Source of the DNA: Anaeramoeba flamelloides
Taxonomy: Eukaryota; Metamonada; Anaeramoebidae
NCBI GenBank assembly: GCA_027625915.1
Contig: JANTQA010000029.1
Span: 930,001 to 994,000, forward strand
Length of the DNA: 64,000 nucleotides
Direction: 5' to 3'
The position numbers were made by a program, and so were the translations under genes. Shown here one piece after another: positions 33,712 to 45,018 of the stretch; the stretch's first letter is position 1, and every line of letters starts with the position of its first letter. Under the pieces are notes generated by a model, which was not told the origin of the DNA, did no database searches, and was given only the letters and a program-made list of their open reading frames with translations.

Positions 33712-36700
33712 ATGATTATTTACTTGCCTTATTGGGTGAGTGAACAACTTAGTTCCACACATGGGATTAGTGTTCACCCTTCCGGACTTCGGATTGCTGT
33801 TTCTAATCAAAATGGGGCTATAAGAATTTATTATGTAAGAGTGTTAAGAGAAAGAATTGAAGAGTTAATACAAAACAGGCTAGAAAATGCGAAAAACAAT
33901 GAAAATGATGAAATGGAAGAAGGAAAAAAAAACGAATCTGGAGAAGGCGAAAATGAAGAAGAAAACAAAAATGAAAATAAAAAAGAAAAAGAAAAAGAAA
34001 ATGAAAAAGAAAGGCCTGAGGGTAAAATTAATTTAATAAAAAAAAGAGAAAAACAACGATCAGCGATTCACAATAAATTCACAGTAGAAATAAAACCTGA
34101 TCCATTCTCTGAAAAACCAAAACCACAAACAACAACGGAAAAAAACGAGTTTAAACAACAAATCCAATTTGAATTCAAGCAATTACAAAAAAAAGAACAA
34201 GATCTTGTCATTAATAATTTGAAAACATTAAACAACTCTTACGTAAAAAAAACAAATAAGGGAGAAGAGCTTAATTTTGATCTCTTTGATGATAATTTTT
34301 TAAGGAAAATTCAAGAAATTGTTGGGGAAATTAAAACAAACCCATTTTTTAAGAATAACAACCAAGAAAGAAATCAATCAAAGAACTCTTTTATAACACA
34401 CTCTCTTCCACAAAGAAATGTCCAACTTCCAGTTCAACAAGGGTCACAATCTGCAAAACAAACGAATAATGATCAGATTGACAATTTAGCTTTGAATCCT
34501 AATTTACCGATTAATAGCCAAAATACTCGTCTTTTTGCAAATCCCAAGATCGGGAAGGGATCAGAAGATCAACAAATCCCAAATGAAGTGGGATTAATTG
34601 GGGGATTAGAAACGAACAAGAACAAAAAACAAGAAACAAAAAAAAAAACTCATAACACATTGAACACAAACGAAATGAAAGAAGAAAACGATCAGAAACA
34701 AATTGAAAACAAAATCCAGATAAATAAAGAAGAAAAGGAAAAACAAAAAAAAATAGAAAAAGAAACAAGAAAAGAAAAAGAAATAGAAATAGAAAAAGAA
34801 AAAGAAAAAGAGATTTATGAAAAAATGGGAATAGAATATTATGACGATGAAGACGACGACTCAGATTTTATAGACGAGGAAGAATCAAGTTCTGAGGAGG
34901 TTGATGAATATGAACCACCTTGGTATTTTTTATTAAGTGAAATAAATGCACATCAAGCAGATATTAACGGACTAAGATTTTCACCATCTGGTGAATATTT
35001 GGCATCTTGTGCTGATGATAAAACAATTATCATTTGGAAAGCAAATCTGGGCAACCCTGAAACCGTAATTCATCAAAGAGAAATGGACAAAAGAAGGGCA
35101 AGAAAACAAACAATCCAGTTTGAAGAAGAAAACAAAAAATATATTCAGCTTTTAGATGATGTTGAAGAGAAAGCAGATGAAAAAATGTTAAAATATATTT
35201 CTCTCTTTCAAAATGACCAAAAGCCCCAAAAAAAAATAATTTCAACGAATATAAATCTGGATCAAAATAATAGTAACAATAATAATAATACCAGCATCAG
35301 AAACAGTAATACTAACAATGGTATTGATAAAAATGAAAAAAAAGAGCAGATAACAAATATAAACAATGAATTACCAATTCCTTCAATTCGACAATTGCCA
35401 ACAAATAACCAACAACCAATAAGTAGTCAACAGCCAATAATTAGCCAACAACCAATAAATAATCAACAGCCAATAAATAACCAACAGACAGCATATATTC
35501 CAAACACACCTTTAAACGGGGGTAATAACAATAAATCTGGGATGGAAATTGAATTAATCAACAATAATGTAGATACCACCATAACTGATAAAAACAATAC
35601 CACCACCACAACTGATAACAACACAACCACGAATATTTCGACTGAAGAAAAAAAAGCCACTTTAAATATAACAGTTGAAGAAAAAAAGCCTACAAAAGAA
35701 GAACTCAAAAAACAACTAATTCGAAAAATGATCAAAAAAACCCTTGAAAAAAACAAATTAAATGCATTTTTATATGAAAAATTTGAAAATGTTTACGATT
35801 CTGTAAAACAAAAGAATCAAGAAAATAGGGAAAATGCAATGAAAAAAAGAACCGAAGAACAAAAAAAACACACTCAAGAAACCGTTGACGCGGTGATGTC
35901 AAAGGGAGTCGAAGATTGGAAAATCTATAATAAATTCGTAAACCATGAGGGTGATGTTCAAGGCATTGCATGGGCGCCAGGGAGCAAATATTTGGCTTCG
36001 TGCTCTATTGATAACACCGTAATTATTTGGGATGTGCACAAAATCGAAGGGGATAAAATTGCGATGCTTTCGCGTGAGCATAAAAATGTGGTTCGGGGCA
36101 TTTCGTGGTCTCCATGTGGCAAGTACTTGGCAAGTCAGGATCCCGATATGCTCTTAATTCACGATATTGAAAATGGTTCAATTTTGCACAGGATAACCCA
36201 GCCCTTTAAGCACGCACCTGAGATATCCATTTTCACAAAGCCATGCTTCAGCCCAGATTCGCAATTTCTAATCATCCCGAACTGTGTTTACCACAAAAAC
36301 CAAATAGCACTGATAGCATCTGGGTTTCATAAAAAAAAAACTAAAAAAAAAATCCAATTTGATCGTGTCTATGGCCACTCAAGCCCAATAACGGTGATCT
36401 CCTTTAGTCCTGTGATTTACAAATCTACAGTTTATGAGGGCCTGAAGCAAATCTTTGCCATGGGCACACAGGACGGATCCATATCTCTGTGGATAATCAG
36501 TAAAAGAAGCCCTGTGGGGGTGATCATGGGCTTGTTTAATCAAGAGGTGGAAGATATCGAATGGTCGAAAGATGGATCTTGGTTTTGCGCCTGTACTAGA
36601 GATGGCAGTATAGCTAAAATAACACTTCAGCCAGAAATAGATCTTCCCAAAGATCTTGTTCCGTTGCCAAATAATGAACGGAAAAAATATTTATCAAAAT

Positions 36701-37770
36701 GTGGCATACGTTCAAAAGTGGAAATCAAATTTAAAACAAATTTAATTGATGATAAAAAAACCGATGAATTAAAAAAAAAGGAAAATTTAAGTTTAGAAAA
36801 CCAGAATTCCCAATTATTTCAGAAAAATATAGGTAACAACAACATCAGCAGCAGTAGTAATAATAATCAGAGCAACAGCACCAACCAGCAAGTGCAAAAG
36901 CCACCACTTCAACAATTACAACAACAAAAACAACAAATTAGCCAACAACAACAATCACTACCAACAGTAAGCAATTTCCAATTAGAACAAGGATTTATAA
37001 ATTTGTACATTCAAGAAATCCAAAACCAAATATTATTTCGAGAACAATTTGATAAATTTAAATTCAAAATAGAAGAGCAAATTATTAAACAAAATAATTT
37101 AACATACCAACTTTTATATAAACAGCAACAGCAACAACAACAGCAAATGGGAATGCAAAATCCATTAATTATGGATCCAAATTATGCCGAAAAGCAGAAA
37201 ACAGAATTATTAAATCAAATCCAACAAAAATTGATAAATAAAGAATTTACTAATGAGTTCATTACCGATGGAAATAAAATGGTACTTGCAGCTAAAAATT
37301 ATTCAATACAAAAAGAAGGAATGAAAACATTTTGTACTCAAATAAAAATATACAATAATGGGCAATATCTTAGCGCAATCACAATACCAAAGCTAATGAG
37401 TTGGTTAGGAGGCAACCCGGATAATATAATAATGGCATTTGAAAACCATTTTTTTTATATCCAGCGAAAATACAACAACGTGCCCATTAAAGAATTTAAA
37501 TTTACACTTACTACACCTTATAAAAAAATTTATTTTTTTAATCCCCATTATCTAATACTCGTTTTAGTGAATGAAAAAATTAAAATTTTTAATTTACAAA
37601 GTGAGAAATATATTTTTGAGGAAAAAATGCCAAATTATTATCCTGTTAATAATCTTGTAAATGTTCAAATTGTGCAAAATGAAACCCCTCAATTAAATTA
37701 TTTAAATAATATACAAATTGTTTGGAATCAGTTAATCAATGAATGGGATATTAAATCAATCCAATTTTAG
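33712..37770 (+). CDS. HIRA: HIRA-like histone H3.3 chaperone subunit
   Basis: WD40 scaffold of the HIR complex, which with ASF1 deposits H3.3/H4 outside replication. 1352 residues, single exon. Blade 1 is canonical (MIIYLPYWV...HGISVHPSGLRIAVSNQNGAIRIY, matching the family start LKPxWV...FSVDIHPDG). Blade 2 lies at about 406-445 (HQADINGLRFSPSGEYLASC), blade 3 at 737-775 (VQGIAWAPGSKYLASCSIDN), and blades 4-7 run to about 973 (VRGISWSPCGKYLASQ; VYGHSSPITVISFSP; VEDIEWSKDGSWFCACTRDG). A basic B-domain-like stretch follows near residue 1000 (GIRSKVEIKFKTN), then a Gln/Asn-rich linker (about 1040-1160) and the C-terminal Hira domain (about 1190-1352: MVLAAKNYSIQKEG, IPKLMSWLGGNPDNIIMAFE). Odd: insertions of about 360 and 290 mostly charged or Asn/Gln-rich residues separate blades 1/2 and 2/3. 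Identity is firm from blade order and the Hira domain; ASF1 binding is inferred. Confidence 0.92.
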   Translation: MIIYLPYWVSEQLSSTHGISVHPSGLRIAVSNQNGAIRIYYVRVLRERIEELIQNRLENAKNNENDEMEEGKKNESGEGENEEENKNENKKEKEKENEKERPEGKINLIKKREKQRSAIHNKFTVEIKPDPFSEKPKPQTTTEKNEFKQQIQFEFKQLQKKEQDLVINNLKTLNNSYVKKTNKGEELNFDLFDDNFLRKIQEIVGEIKTNPFFKNNNQERNQSKNSFITHSLPQRNVQLPVQQGSQSAKQTNNDQIDNLALNPNLPINSQNTRLFANPKIGKGSEDQQIPNEVGLIGGLETNKNKKQETKKKTHNTLNTNEMKEENDQKQIENKIQINKEEKEKQKKIEKETRKEKEIEIEKEKEKEIYEKMGIEYYDDEDDDSDFIDEEESSSEEVDEYEPPWYFLLSEINAHQADINGLRFSPSGEYLASCADDKTIIIWKANLGNPETVIHQREMDKRRARKQTIQFEEENKKYIQLLDDVEEKADEKMLKYISLFQNDQKPQKKIISTNINLDQNNSNNNNNTSIRNSNTNNGIDKNEKKEQITNINNELPIPSIRQLPTNNQQPISSQQPIISQQPINNQQPINNQQTAYIPNTPLNGGNNNKSGMEIELINNNVDTTITDKNNTTTTTDNNTTTNISTEEKKATLNITVEEKKPTKEELKKQLIRKMIKKTLEKNKLNAFLYEKFENVYDSVKQKNQENRENAMKKRTEEQKKHTQETVDAVMSKGVEDWKIYNKFVNHEGDVQGIAWAPGSKYLASCSIDNTVIIWDVHKIEGDKIAMLSREHKNVVRGISWSPCGKYLASQDPDMLLIHDIENGSILHRITQPFKHAPEISIFTKPCFSPDSQFLIIPNCVYHKNQIALIASGFHKKKTKKKIQFDRVYGHSSPITVISFSPVIYKSTVYEGLKQIFAMGTQDGSISLWIISKRSPVGVIMGLFNQEVEDIEWSKDGSWFCACTRDGSIAKITLQPEIDLPKDLVPLPNNERKKYLSKCGIRSKVEIKFKTNLIDDKKTDELKKKENLSLENQNSQLFQKNIGNNNISSSSNNNQSNSTNQQVQKPPLQQLQQQKQQISQQQQSLPTVSNFQLEQGFINLYIQEIQNQILFREQFDKFKFKIEEQIIKQNNLTYQLLYKQQQQQQQQMGMQNPLIMDPNYAEKQKTELLNQIQQKLINKEFTNEFITDGNKMVLAAKNYSIQKEGMKTFCTQIKIYNNGQYLSAITIPKLMSWLGGNPDNIIMAFENHFFYIQRKYNNVPIKEFKFTLTTPYKKIYFFNPHYLILVLVNEKIKIFNLQSEKYIFEEKMPNYYPVNNLVNVQIVQNETPQLNYLNNIQIVWNQLINEWDIKSIQF

Positions 37771-38148
37771 CTTTTTTAATTTAATTTAATTTTTTTTTTT
37801 TTTAACAAATCCAATAAAGATTATACTCTATTAATAAAAAACAATAAAATTTAATCTTTTCCAATAATTTTTTTTTTTATTTTTTTTCAATTATTTTTTT
37901 TTTTTAATTATTTTTTTTCGTTTCAACGTTAAATGTTTTCTTAAAATAGAGGACTTTGAATCATTAAATAAATAAAAAAGTTTCACAAAAAAAATTGTCG
38001 GGATAAGAGTTATTAAAATGAAAAAAATACGTCTTGTGAATAAGTATAGAGTTAAAAAACAATTTCAACTCTTTCCTTCATAAACGAAATAACAAAAACA
38101 TCAATTATTATTATTATTTTTTATTTTGAAGGGGGAAAATTAAACTCT

Positions 38149-38347
38149 TTTTCAAAAATTGTGACTCACCTGAAATAATAAATTGAAAAAAAAAAATTAT
38201 CCTTTAGTATTCAACAGCAATTAATAACTAAATATGATTTGTAATTCTCTTTAAAGTCATTCTAAATCTATAAAAGCCTGATATATTAAAAATTAAAAAA
38301 AATAAAACCAAAAACTAAAAAAAAGTGAGTCACAATTGTTGAAATGA
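38149..38347. mobile_element. Small MITE candidate, GTGACTCAC ends
   Basis: TTTTTCAAAAATTGTGACTC at the left is mirrored by GAGTCACAATTGTTGAAATG at the right, 199 bp apart. A third copy of the end motif stands alone near 38713-38740, suggesting a second, damaged unit. No coding capacity. Confidence 0.5.
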
Positions 38348-38501
38348 GCATTACCGATTTTTTATTACTGAACTTTCACTGAAAATAAGTTGAACAACAA
38401 GATTTTTTATGAATAATTAAATCCATTTTCAAAGACATTACATAGTCTCAATTTTCTTAGTGATTATTTTTCTTTTCGAACATCTCTTTTTTTTTCCCCT
38501 A

Positions 38502-38508
<7 letters not shown>

Positions 38509-38532
<24 letters not shown>

Positions 38533-38570
38533 AGAAAAAGAAAAAAAAAAAAAAAAAAAAAATAAAAAAA
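38509..38570. repeat. Poly-A tract
   Basis: Almost pure A with three single-base interruptions (two G, one T). Length is likely uncertain in the assembly. Confidence 0.8.
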
Positions 38571-40689
38571 AACAATAGAAAAACAAAAAATTGAAAAAGC
38601 AAAAGATAAATTTGCAAAATTAGAAAAAATGATTCTTATCCAAAAATTTGAAAATATTTTTTGTAAAGAATACTGGAATAAACCCTCAAAACAACTCCCA
38701 TTAACATTATAAAGTGAGTCAAAATTTATGAAAAATAGTTTACTTTCCTCTTTCAGCTGTTAGGTTTTTTTTTTACTTTTTGAAATGAAAAAAAAATCTA
38801 TTGATGTTCCGAATAAATAGAAAACTCAAAAAAACCTAACGAAAATCAATAGATTTCTCAATTAAATAGAAAACTCAAAAAAACTAGAAAACTAATCAAA
38901 TAAGCTAGAAAACCACAATAAAAGCTAGAACTCTTTACAAATAAAACAGAAAATCTCAAGAAAATACCCACTCAAATAAAATTGATGGAACTTCCCTAAT
39001 TTCGAAATTTTAATCTCGAAATTTCAATAAAAAATCATAATTCTCTTTGTCATTAACTAATGAAAAAAATAAATAATTATTTTTCATTTTGAATAATATC
39101 AAAGTTATTATTCTTATTTTTGTTGTTAATTTGAATTAAATCTTTCTTGTTAATTTATATTAAATCAAAAACATCAATTATTATTCAAATAAATAACAAT
39201 ACTGATATTTTCAGAATAAATGTGTTAAAATTTTCACTTCATCTCCCACTTTATTATTCTTTATCAATAGAGTTTCCAAAAAAAAAACAGATTGTAATTT
39301 GTGATCTCAAATTTCAATAGGTAGAACGTTTTTAGGCGAGGTATTTTAGAAAAAGAATTCATTTTTTTCCATTTTTATCAAAAAATCTCTTTGTTAGTTG
39401 ATCTATTTCTAAATACCTAAGAAAAAAACGAGGCGAACTATTAAAATCCATTACATCAGCATTAATTGTATCTTTATTTCAAAATATGTTAAATGAAAGA
39501 TTTCCTCAAAAATAAAAAGAAAAATTACAATTTTATTGGTTAAATCAAAACTAGTCTATTTCAATAAAAAACATGCAATACAGAAAGGGTAAGATATGAT
39601 TTTTTATCAATAGAATAGACAGTTATAGTTTTTCGATCCTATTGAAAATTTATCGAGATTAAATCTCCTCGGAAAATAATTTTGAAAATCAAAGATCAAA
39701 TAACCATTTTCGCCAATAGAATATATAATATTAAATTCAGTAAATTCATTTTTATTTATGTAATACAATCTAAAAAATAAATTGAATTCGTAAAAAAAAT
39801 CAATTAATAATTTTTGAAAGAATTTTAATTATTTAAAAGGTTTACTGGAGATATATTATAAAATATATTTTAATATAAATATTACAACATTTTTTTTGGA
39901 AATTGGTTGAATCCCTTCGAACCTCCAATAACCTTAATGTATTTGAAATAAAAAACAAAAATTTGAATGGTTTTTAAAATAATATAAGATATAAAATAAT
40001 AAAAAATTATCTTCGATAGAAAATTTTATAATCCAAAATAGTTATAGTTTTCTTACAATTCAAAAATTTTTAAAAGTTTGTGAAAATTTTTCTTGGTTCT
40101 TGTGATTTTATCATTTTATACTGGAAATTTCGTCAAAAACAATTAATCTTTTGTTTTTTTTTGAAAAATTTGTCAAAATATCAAAAAATTCTTAATTGTA
40201 ATCAATAAAACACATCATTTTTTACTTTAATATTTTTTTGGAAACCTTTGTTCCCCAATATTACTTGGGATATTTTTATAAAAAATTTCATTACACAAGA
40301 TATTTTGTCATAGTATCAAATATTTGTTTTAAGTATTGATTATCATTCAATAACAATATATATATTTGATTAAAATAATTAAAAATAAAAAAAATAATTA
40401 AATTTGAAAAAAAAATAATATTTTTTTTCTTTGTAAAATTTTGAAATTTTTTCAACAATAATTTTTTATTAAATTTTAATGATTTGGCAAATATTTCAAG
40501 TCAGATTAATAATTGATTTTTGATTTTAATTTTTACTATTTTTGAATTTCTGTCTTTTTGAAATCTAGACATTAAACAAAAAATATAATTTTTTAAAAGA
40601 CAATATATCAAAAATTATTTTCTAATATCTGAATTAAGATAGATTGAAAAATTCAAATTTTATAAAATATTTTTCAAATTTTTAATATA

Positions 40690-40884
40690 CAGTCAGTTTC
40701 ACTTTTAAAACACAAACTATCGATGAAATTTAAGACACAAAAAAATCTCAAATTAAAGAACAAAATTTTGAATTTTTTTTTTACAAATAATTTTACTAGA
40801 ATATGAATTTTGTGCCTTAATTTGAGATTTTTATTGTGCCTTAAATTTTGTTGATAGTTTGTGCCTTAAATTTGGAACTGACTG
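40690..40884. mobile_element. Tc1/mariner-type MITE, family A, copy 2
   Basis: 195 bp flanked by TA. The ends CAGTCAGTTTCACTTTTAA and the complement of CAGTCAGTTCCAAATTTAA carry arms of about 85 bases. Interior motifs (AAAAAAATCTCAAAT, TTTTACTAGAAT) match copy 1 at 9895-10090. Confidence 0.8.
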
Positions 40885-41594
40885 TATAACAAAATTAAAA
40901 AAAAATCTTGGTTTCGAAGATTATTTTATTATCTTTGAATAAGATTCAAGAGTTATTTTTTATATTTATTTTTTAAATTTAGGTATGATTATTTATATCT
41001 TAAAAAAGTTTTACTTGGTTTAATTCCAATGTAATAATTGAAATTATTTCACCATTTTTTTTTTTTTTTTTTTAGTTTTTTCGAGTATTTTCTATTATTT
41101 AAAAAAAAGTTTTAGAAAATTATTCATATTAAACCTTTAATTTTGACCTAGAGAAATTTATTTCATTTTTTTCTTGATTTAATATTTATCAAATTGTTTC
41201 TAAAAAAATGATAATTTCTCAATAATATATTCATTTATTTATTTTATCTTAAAATAAACAAATTTTCTTGATTTTTATTATTAATAAATTAATTTATTGA
41301 GTTTCCAATAACTATTATTGGAATACAATTTCTAATTAAAAAAATTAAAAAAAAATAAAAATCTTTAAAATAAATATAAAAATAAAGAATTATTATTTTT
41401 TTTTTTAAATATCAAAAAAAAAAAAAAAATACAATAACATACCTTCTTTATCTTTGAACTCTTTTAAATTTTTATTATAATGTATAATCTCGGTTAAAGG
41501 TTAATAATAAAAGAATATATTAGTACATCAATATCATTTTAAATCTTTTCTTTTTAAACTCGATGAAATATCTGCAAAAACAGGAAACTATGGG

Positions 41595-41598
<4 letters not shown>

Positions 41599-41633
<35 letters not shown>
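41599..41633. repeat. (AT)n microsatellite
   Basis: About 17 AT units without interruption. Further AT runs: 57750-57777 and 61944-61979. Confidence 0.9.
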
Positions 41634-41638
<5 letters not shown>

Positions 41639-42467
41639 GGAAAAATTTGAAATAAAAAACAGATTTTTTAATTGAAAAAAAAAAATAATTAGATGAAATT
41701 ATATCAAATTTAAATTTCAAATAACCAAAAAGTGAAAAGCTTTAAAAAAATCATGAGATTTTTAGTAGCGTGAATCCAACAAAAAAAAAATATTTTATTT
41801 TTCAGCTCTTGATAGCATATATTCCGTTTAAAAGTTTGAAAAGTATTTGAAAGGCTTGTAAAAGGCTTTGTGTCTTCATTAAAGTTATGAGATTTTTTGT
41901 AGTCATTTTTATTTTGTTAAAACCATTTTGTTGACAATTACTTTCCAATTAAACTCTTTTTTGAGTTAAAAAAGTTCTTCAGAACAATAATACATATTCT
42001 TTTATTTCCAAACATTAATTGCTCAACCTTTTAACTTTTCCTCCGATAAATTTGGTTTCTGATAAAAAGATCATTAACTTCTATTTTAAAATCACTACTT
42101 TTCCTAAAATAGAAATAATTTTGACCATTTAACAAGGTTAATTGTTTCACTCATTTGTAATTACAACATACTTTATTTATTTTTGTTTCACCTTGAGAAT
42201 CTGGAAAATAGATAAAAAATTCAACTCACAAACAACAAAGATTTGAAAAAAATTATTTTAGAAGCAATTCTTTTCAAAACAACTTTACTAAGATTAATAT
42301 GCATAAAACAATTGCTTATTTTGAAAAAAAAATGAACTAGTATAAAATCTTAATAGATTTTTAAATTTTATTTTTTTTACTTTTTTATTTTTTTTTTTTT
42401 CTTTTTGTTTGGAAAGAAAAAGAGCTTGGCGCCTCCAAAAAAAAAAAAAAAAATTAAAAAATAAAAA

Positions 42468-44069
42468 ATGAACCAAACAACAAGAGGAAAAGAAGGAAAT
42501 TCTGATCACCTTCCTGTCAATACATTGATTGTACAAAAACCATTCACACAAAATCATGAACAAAAAAATGAATGGAAACCTAATTTATTAACAACTAAGG
42601 AATTACTTTCAAAACAATTTCTAATTGAGCACTTTTCCTTCCAAACGCAAACTGGGTTTCTAAAACAAGAAGAACACGAAAGCCTTTGTAATAAATATTT
42701 ATTTGAAGAACAAATTTCACTTACTCTCACGAAAAAGATTCTTTTTGGTGATCAGAAATATTTCAAGCCATGTAACTTACCTTTAATTGGACCAATAACG
42801 ATACAAGACCCTTTTTATCAGAAGCGCTTGGTTAAAAAAAATGTTATACAATTAAAAAAAACTTGTTTTGGGAATGGTAAGGTTTTTTGTATTCGGTTAT
42901 TTGACACATCTTCCAATAAAGAGATTTATAGTTGGCCAAACGATTTGGTTTTCGATCTTTGTAGTCAACAAATTTATCCAAAAGCAATTGCTGTGAAAAA
43001 TTGTGGTAACTTTCACAGCCAAAACAATCGAAATAATCGGAAGAGTGGAAATAATAATCGTGAAGGGAATTCGGTGATTGAAATTGAAACAGAGAATGAA
43101 TTTGAGTCTGGGCATGAAGACGATCGTGAACTAATGGATTTTGAATTGTATGAAGAAACCGAAGAACAAGAAAAACAACAAGAGCAAGAAGAACAACATG
43201 AACGAGAAAAAAAGGAAGAAAAAGAAAAAGTGCTTGATGTTGATGAAATTATAGTTTTAGAAGAAATAAGAATTAATGGGAACGGATCACTGAGAGGTGT
43301 TCACAAACAATTAAATAAGGAACAAGAAAATGGTTTCTTTAACAAAAGTAATAATAACAATAATCAAATTAATAATTCTTTCAACTATTCCTCAAATTTG
43401 GATAAAAAGAATAAAAAGAATAAAAAGAAGACCAAGAAGAACAACCACAAATCCAGAAAGAAAAAAGAAAGCTTCGAATTTGAACAAAATAAAGATGTTA
43501 ACCTACCTCATTTATTTTCAATAGATTTAAACAAATTCCCAAAATATGCAAAAAAAAGAAAATATTACCTTACAATGAAAGGGTGGTTAGGTAATTCAAA
43601 TCTGATTGTTGTTTTACAAAATATGAAGGCAATTAATTTTGATTTGTATTTAAAAACCCTAATACCAACAATCTTTAATGATCAAAAGGAATCATTTACG
43701 AAAATTTCCAAAATTATCTTTCAATCAAGCCGATTTTTTTATAATGTACAGCAAGATGTGTGCTCACTAAAGTGCCCAATAAGCATGGATTTTATGGAAT
43801 TTCCTGCAAGGGGGAAAGATTGTAAACATCTTCAATGCTTCGATTTAAAGTCCTATTTAAAATTGGCCTTCGATTATGGGAATTGGAATTGCCCCTGTTG
43901 CTCACAATTCATTTCCTCTGAGCACCTCTCAATCGATGGGTATATCCTAAGTATACTTAGAAAAAATCAAAAAAATTCTGAATATGTGACCATTTATTCT
44001 AATGGGAAATGGGAACCTTTAAAGAAAACTGATGAAAATCAAAAGCAAAAAATTTATTATATTGATTAA
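42468..44069 (+). CDS. PIAS/Siz-type SUMO E3 ligase (PINIT + SP-RING)
   Basis: Predicted SUMO ligase: the SP-RING recruits the Ubc9-SUMO thioester and PINIT helps position substrate; nuclear. 533 residues, single exon. The SP-RING/zf-MIZ spans about residues 430-497: CSLKCPISMDFMEFPARGKD, then CKHLQCFDLKSYL and NWNCPCC, IDGYILSIL. The Cys/His zinc ligands and the family hallmark PARGxxCxHxQCFD are intact. The N-terminal 100-200 region (DPFYQKRLVKKNVIQLKK ... GKVFCIRLFDTSSNKEIYSW) is consistent with a PINIT fold but more diverged. Between them lie an acidic Glu/Gln stretch (about 200-270), Asn runs and a basic KKNKKNKKKTKK patch that could act as nuclear localisation signal. No SAP domain is seen at the N-terminus, unlike many PIAS/Siz proteins. 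Downstream of HIRA on the same strand, 4.7 kb apart. Confidence 0.9.
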   Translation: MNQTTRGKEGNSDHLPVNTLIVQKPFTQNHEQKNEWKPNLLTTKELLSKQFLIEHFSFQTQTGFLKQEEHESLCNKYLFEEQISLTLTKKILFGDQKYFKPCNLPLIGPITIQDPFYQKRLVKKNVIQLKKTCFGNGKVFCIRLFDTSSNKEIYSWPNDLVFDLCSQQIYPKAIAVKNCGNFHSQNNRNNRKSGNNNREGNSVIEIETENEFESGHEDDRELMDFELYEETEEQEKQQEQEEQHEREKKEEKEKVLDVDEIIVLEEIRINGNGSLRGVHKQLNKEQENGFFNKSNNNNNQINNSFNYSSNLDKKNKKNKKKTKKNNHKSRKKKESFEFEQNKDVNLPHLFSIDLNKFPKYAKKRKYYLTMKGWLGNSNLIVVLQNMKAINFDLYLKTLIPTIFNDQKESFTKISKIIFQSSRFFYNVQQDVCSLKCPISMDFMEFPARGKDCKHLQCFDLKSYLKLAFDYGNWNCPCCSQFISSEHLSIDGYILSILRKNQKNSEYVTIYSNGKWEPLKKTDENQKQKIYYID

Positions 44070-44987
44070 TTAAAAGAATTAAATTTTAATTCGTAATCAA
44101 TTTGTTTAATATTTATTTATTATTTTTATCAATTTAATAAATGATAAACTTTTATTCGTAATTTTATTATTTTATTTTTATTTCAGATTTGATCAAGGAT
44201 GTGTTTCTTTAAAGGCTGGATTTACTTAAATAACGTTTGCAGCAAAGAGGATTGATTGGTTTAAAATATATTTATTTCAAAAGATTTTTGCCAATTCGGA
44301 TCGACAAAAAATGAGAATAATTTTTTTTGGTTATTTTAAAAATTATAAAACCCTTTTTGGCTAAAATGACAAAGAAGGTTCAAAAAAATAGTTTTCGAAA
44401 AAAATAGTTTTCGAAAAAAATAGATCTTGAATTAAATGGCCAACTTTCTAATATTGTTTTATCATTTGCAATTTGAACTTGTCATTATTTTATTTTTCTC
44501 TTAAAAATTCTTTCCAGAAAAAAATTACTTTTTTGAAATCTTTTGTATTTAGGGTAAATAGGTGTAGTTTCTATTCCACATAAAATAAATAAAACAACTA
44601 ATTTTGTGTTAATTGACTAAAATAATGATTTTTTGATCATTCTAAACCCGAAAATAATTAAACAACAATAAAATTTTCTTAATATTTTTTTTTTCATTTG
44701 ACCTATGTTTTCCTTGTAAGCTATATTTTTATAAAATTGGGTAAATTTTGGTTTGGGCAAGTTAGAAACTCTCACATAATCATTTTTTTTAAAGTATTAC
44801 CTCATGAAGTCCAATTTGTTTTTATTAATTATTTTTTTTTATTTCAGATAAAAAATCGTCATTCACTCGCTTTTAATTTCAAAAGTGAGATTGATATTAA
44901 AATGAATTATAAATCAAAAATTAAGAATTAAGATATTTTATTCTCATTATTTATATCTGAACCCGCCTTCTTTAGTTTTGTTATCCA

Positions 44988-45018
<31 letters not shown>

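Larger units (their letters stand above)
37771..42467. other. AT-rich spacer between HIRA and the SP-RING gene
   Basis: No gene supported. It holds a small inverted-repeat unit (38149-38347), a poly-A tract (38509-38570), family A copy 2 (40690-40884) and an AT microsatellite (41599-41633). A motif GTGAGTCAAAATTTATGAAA at 38713 repeats the right end of the 38-kb unit. Confidence 0.55.
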
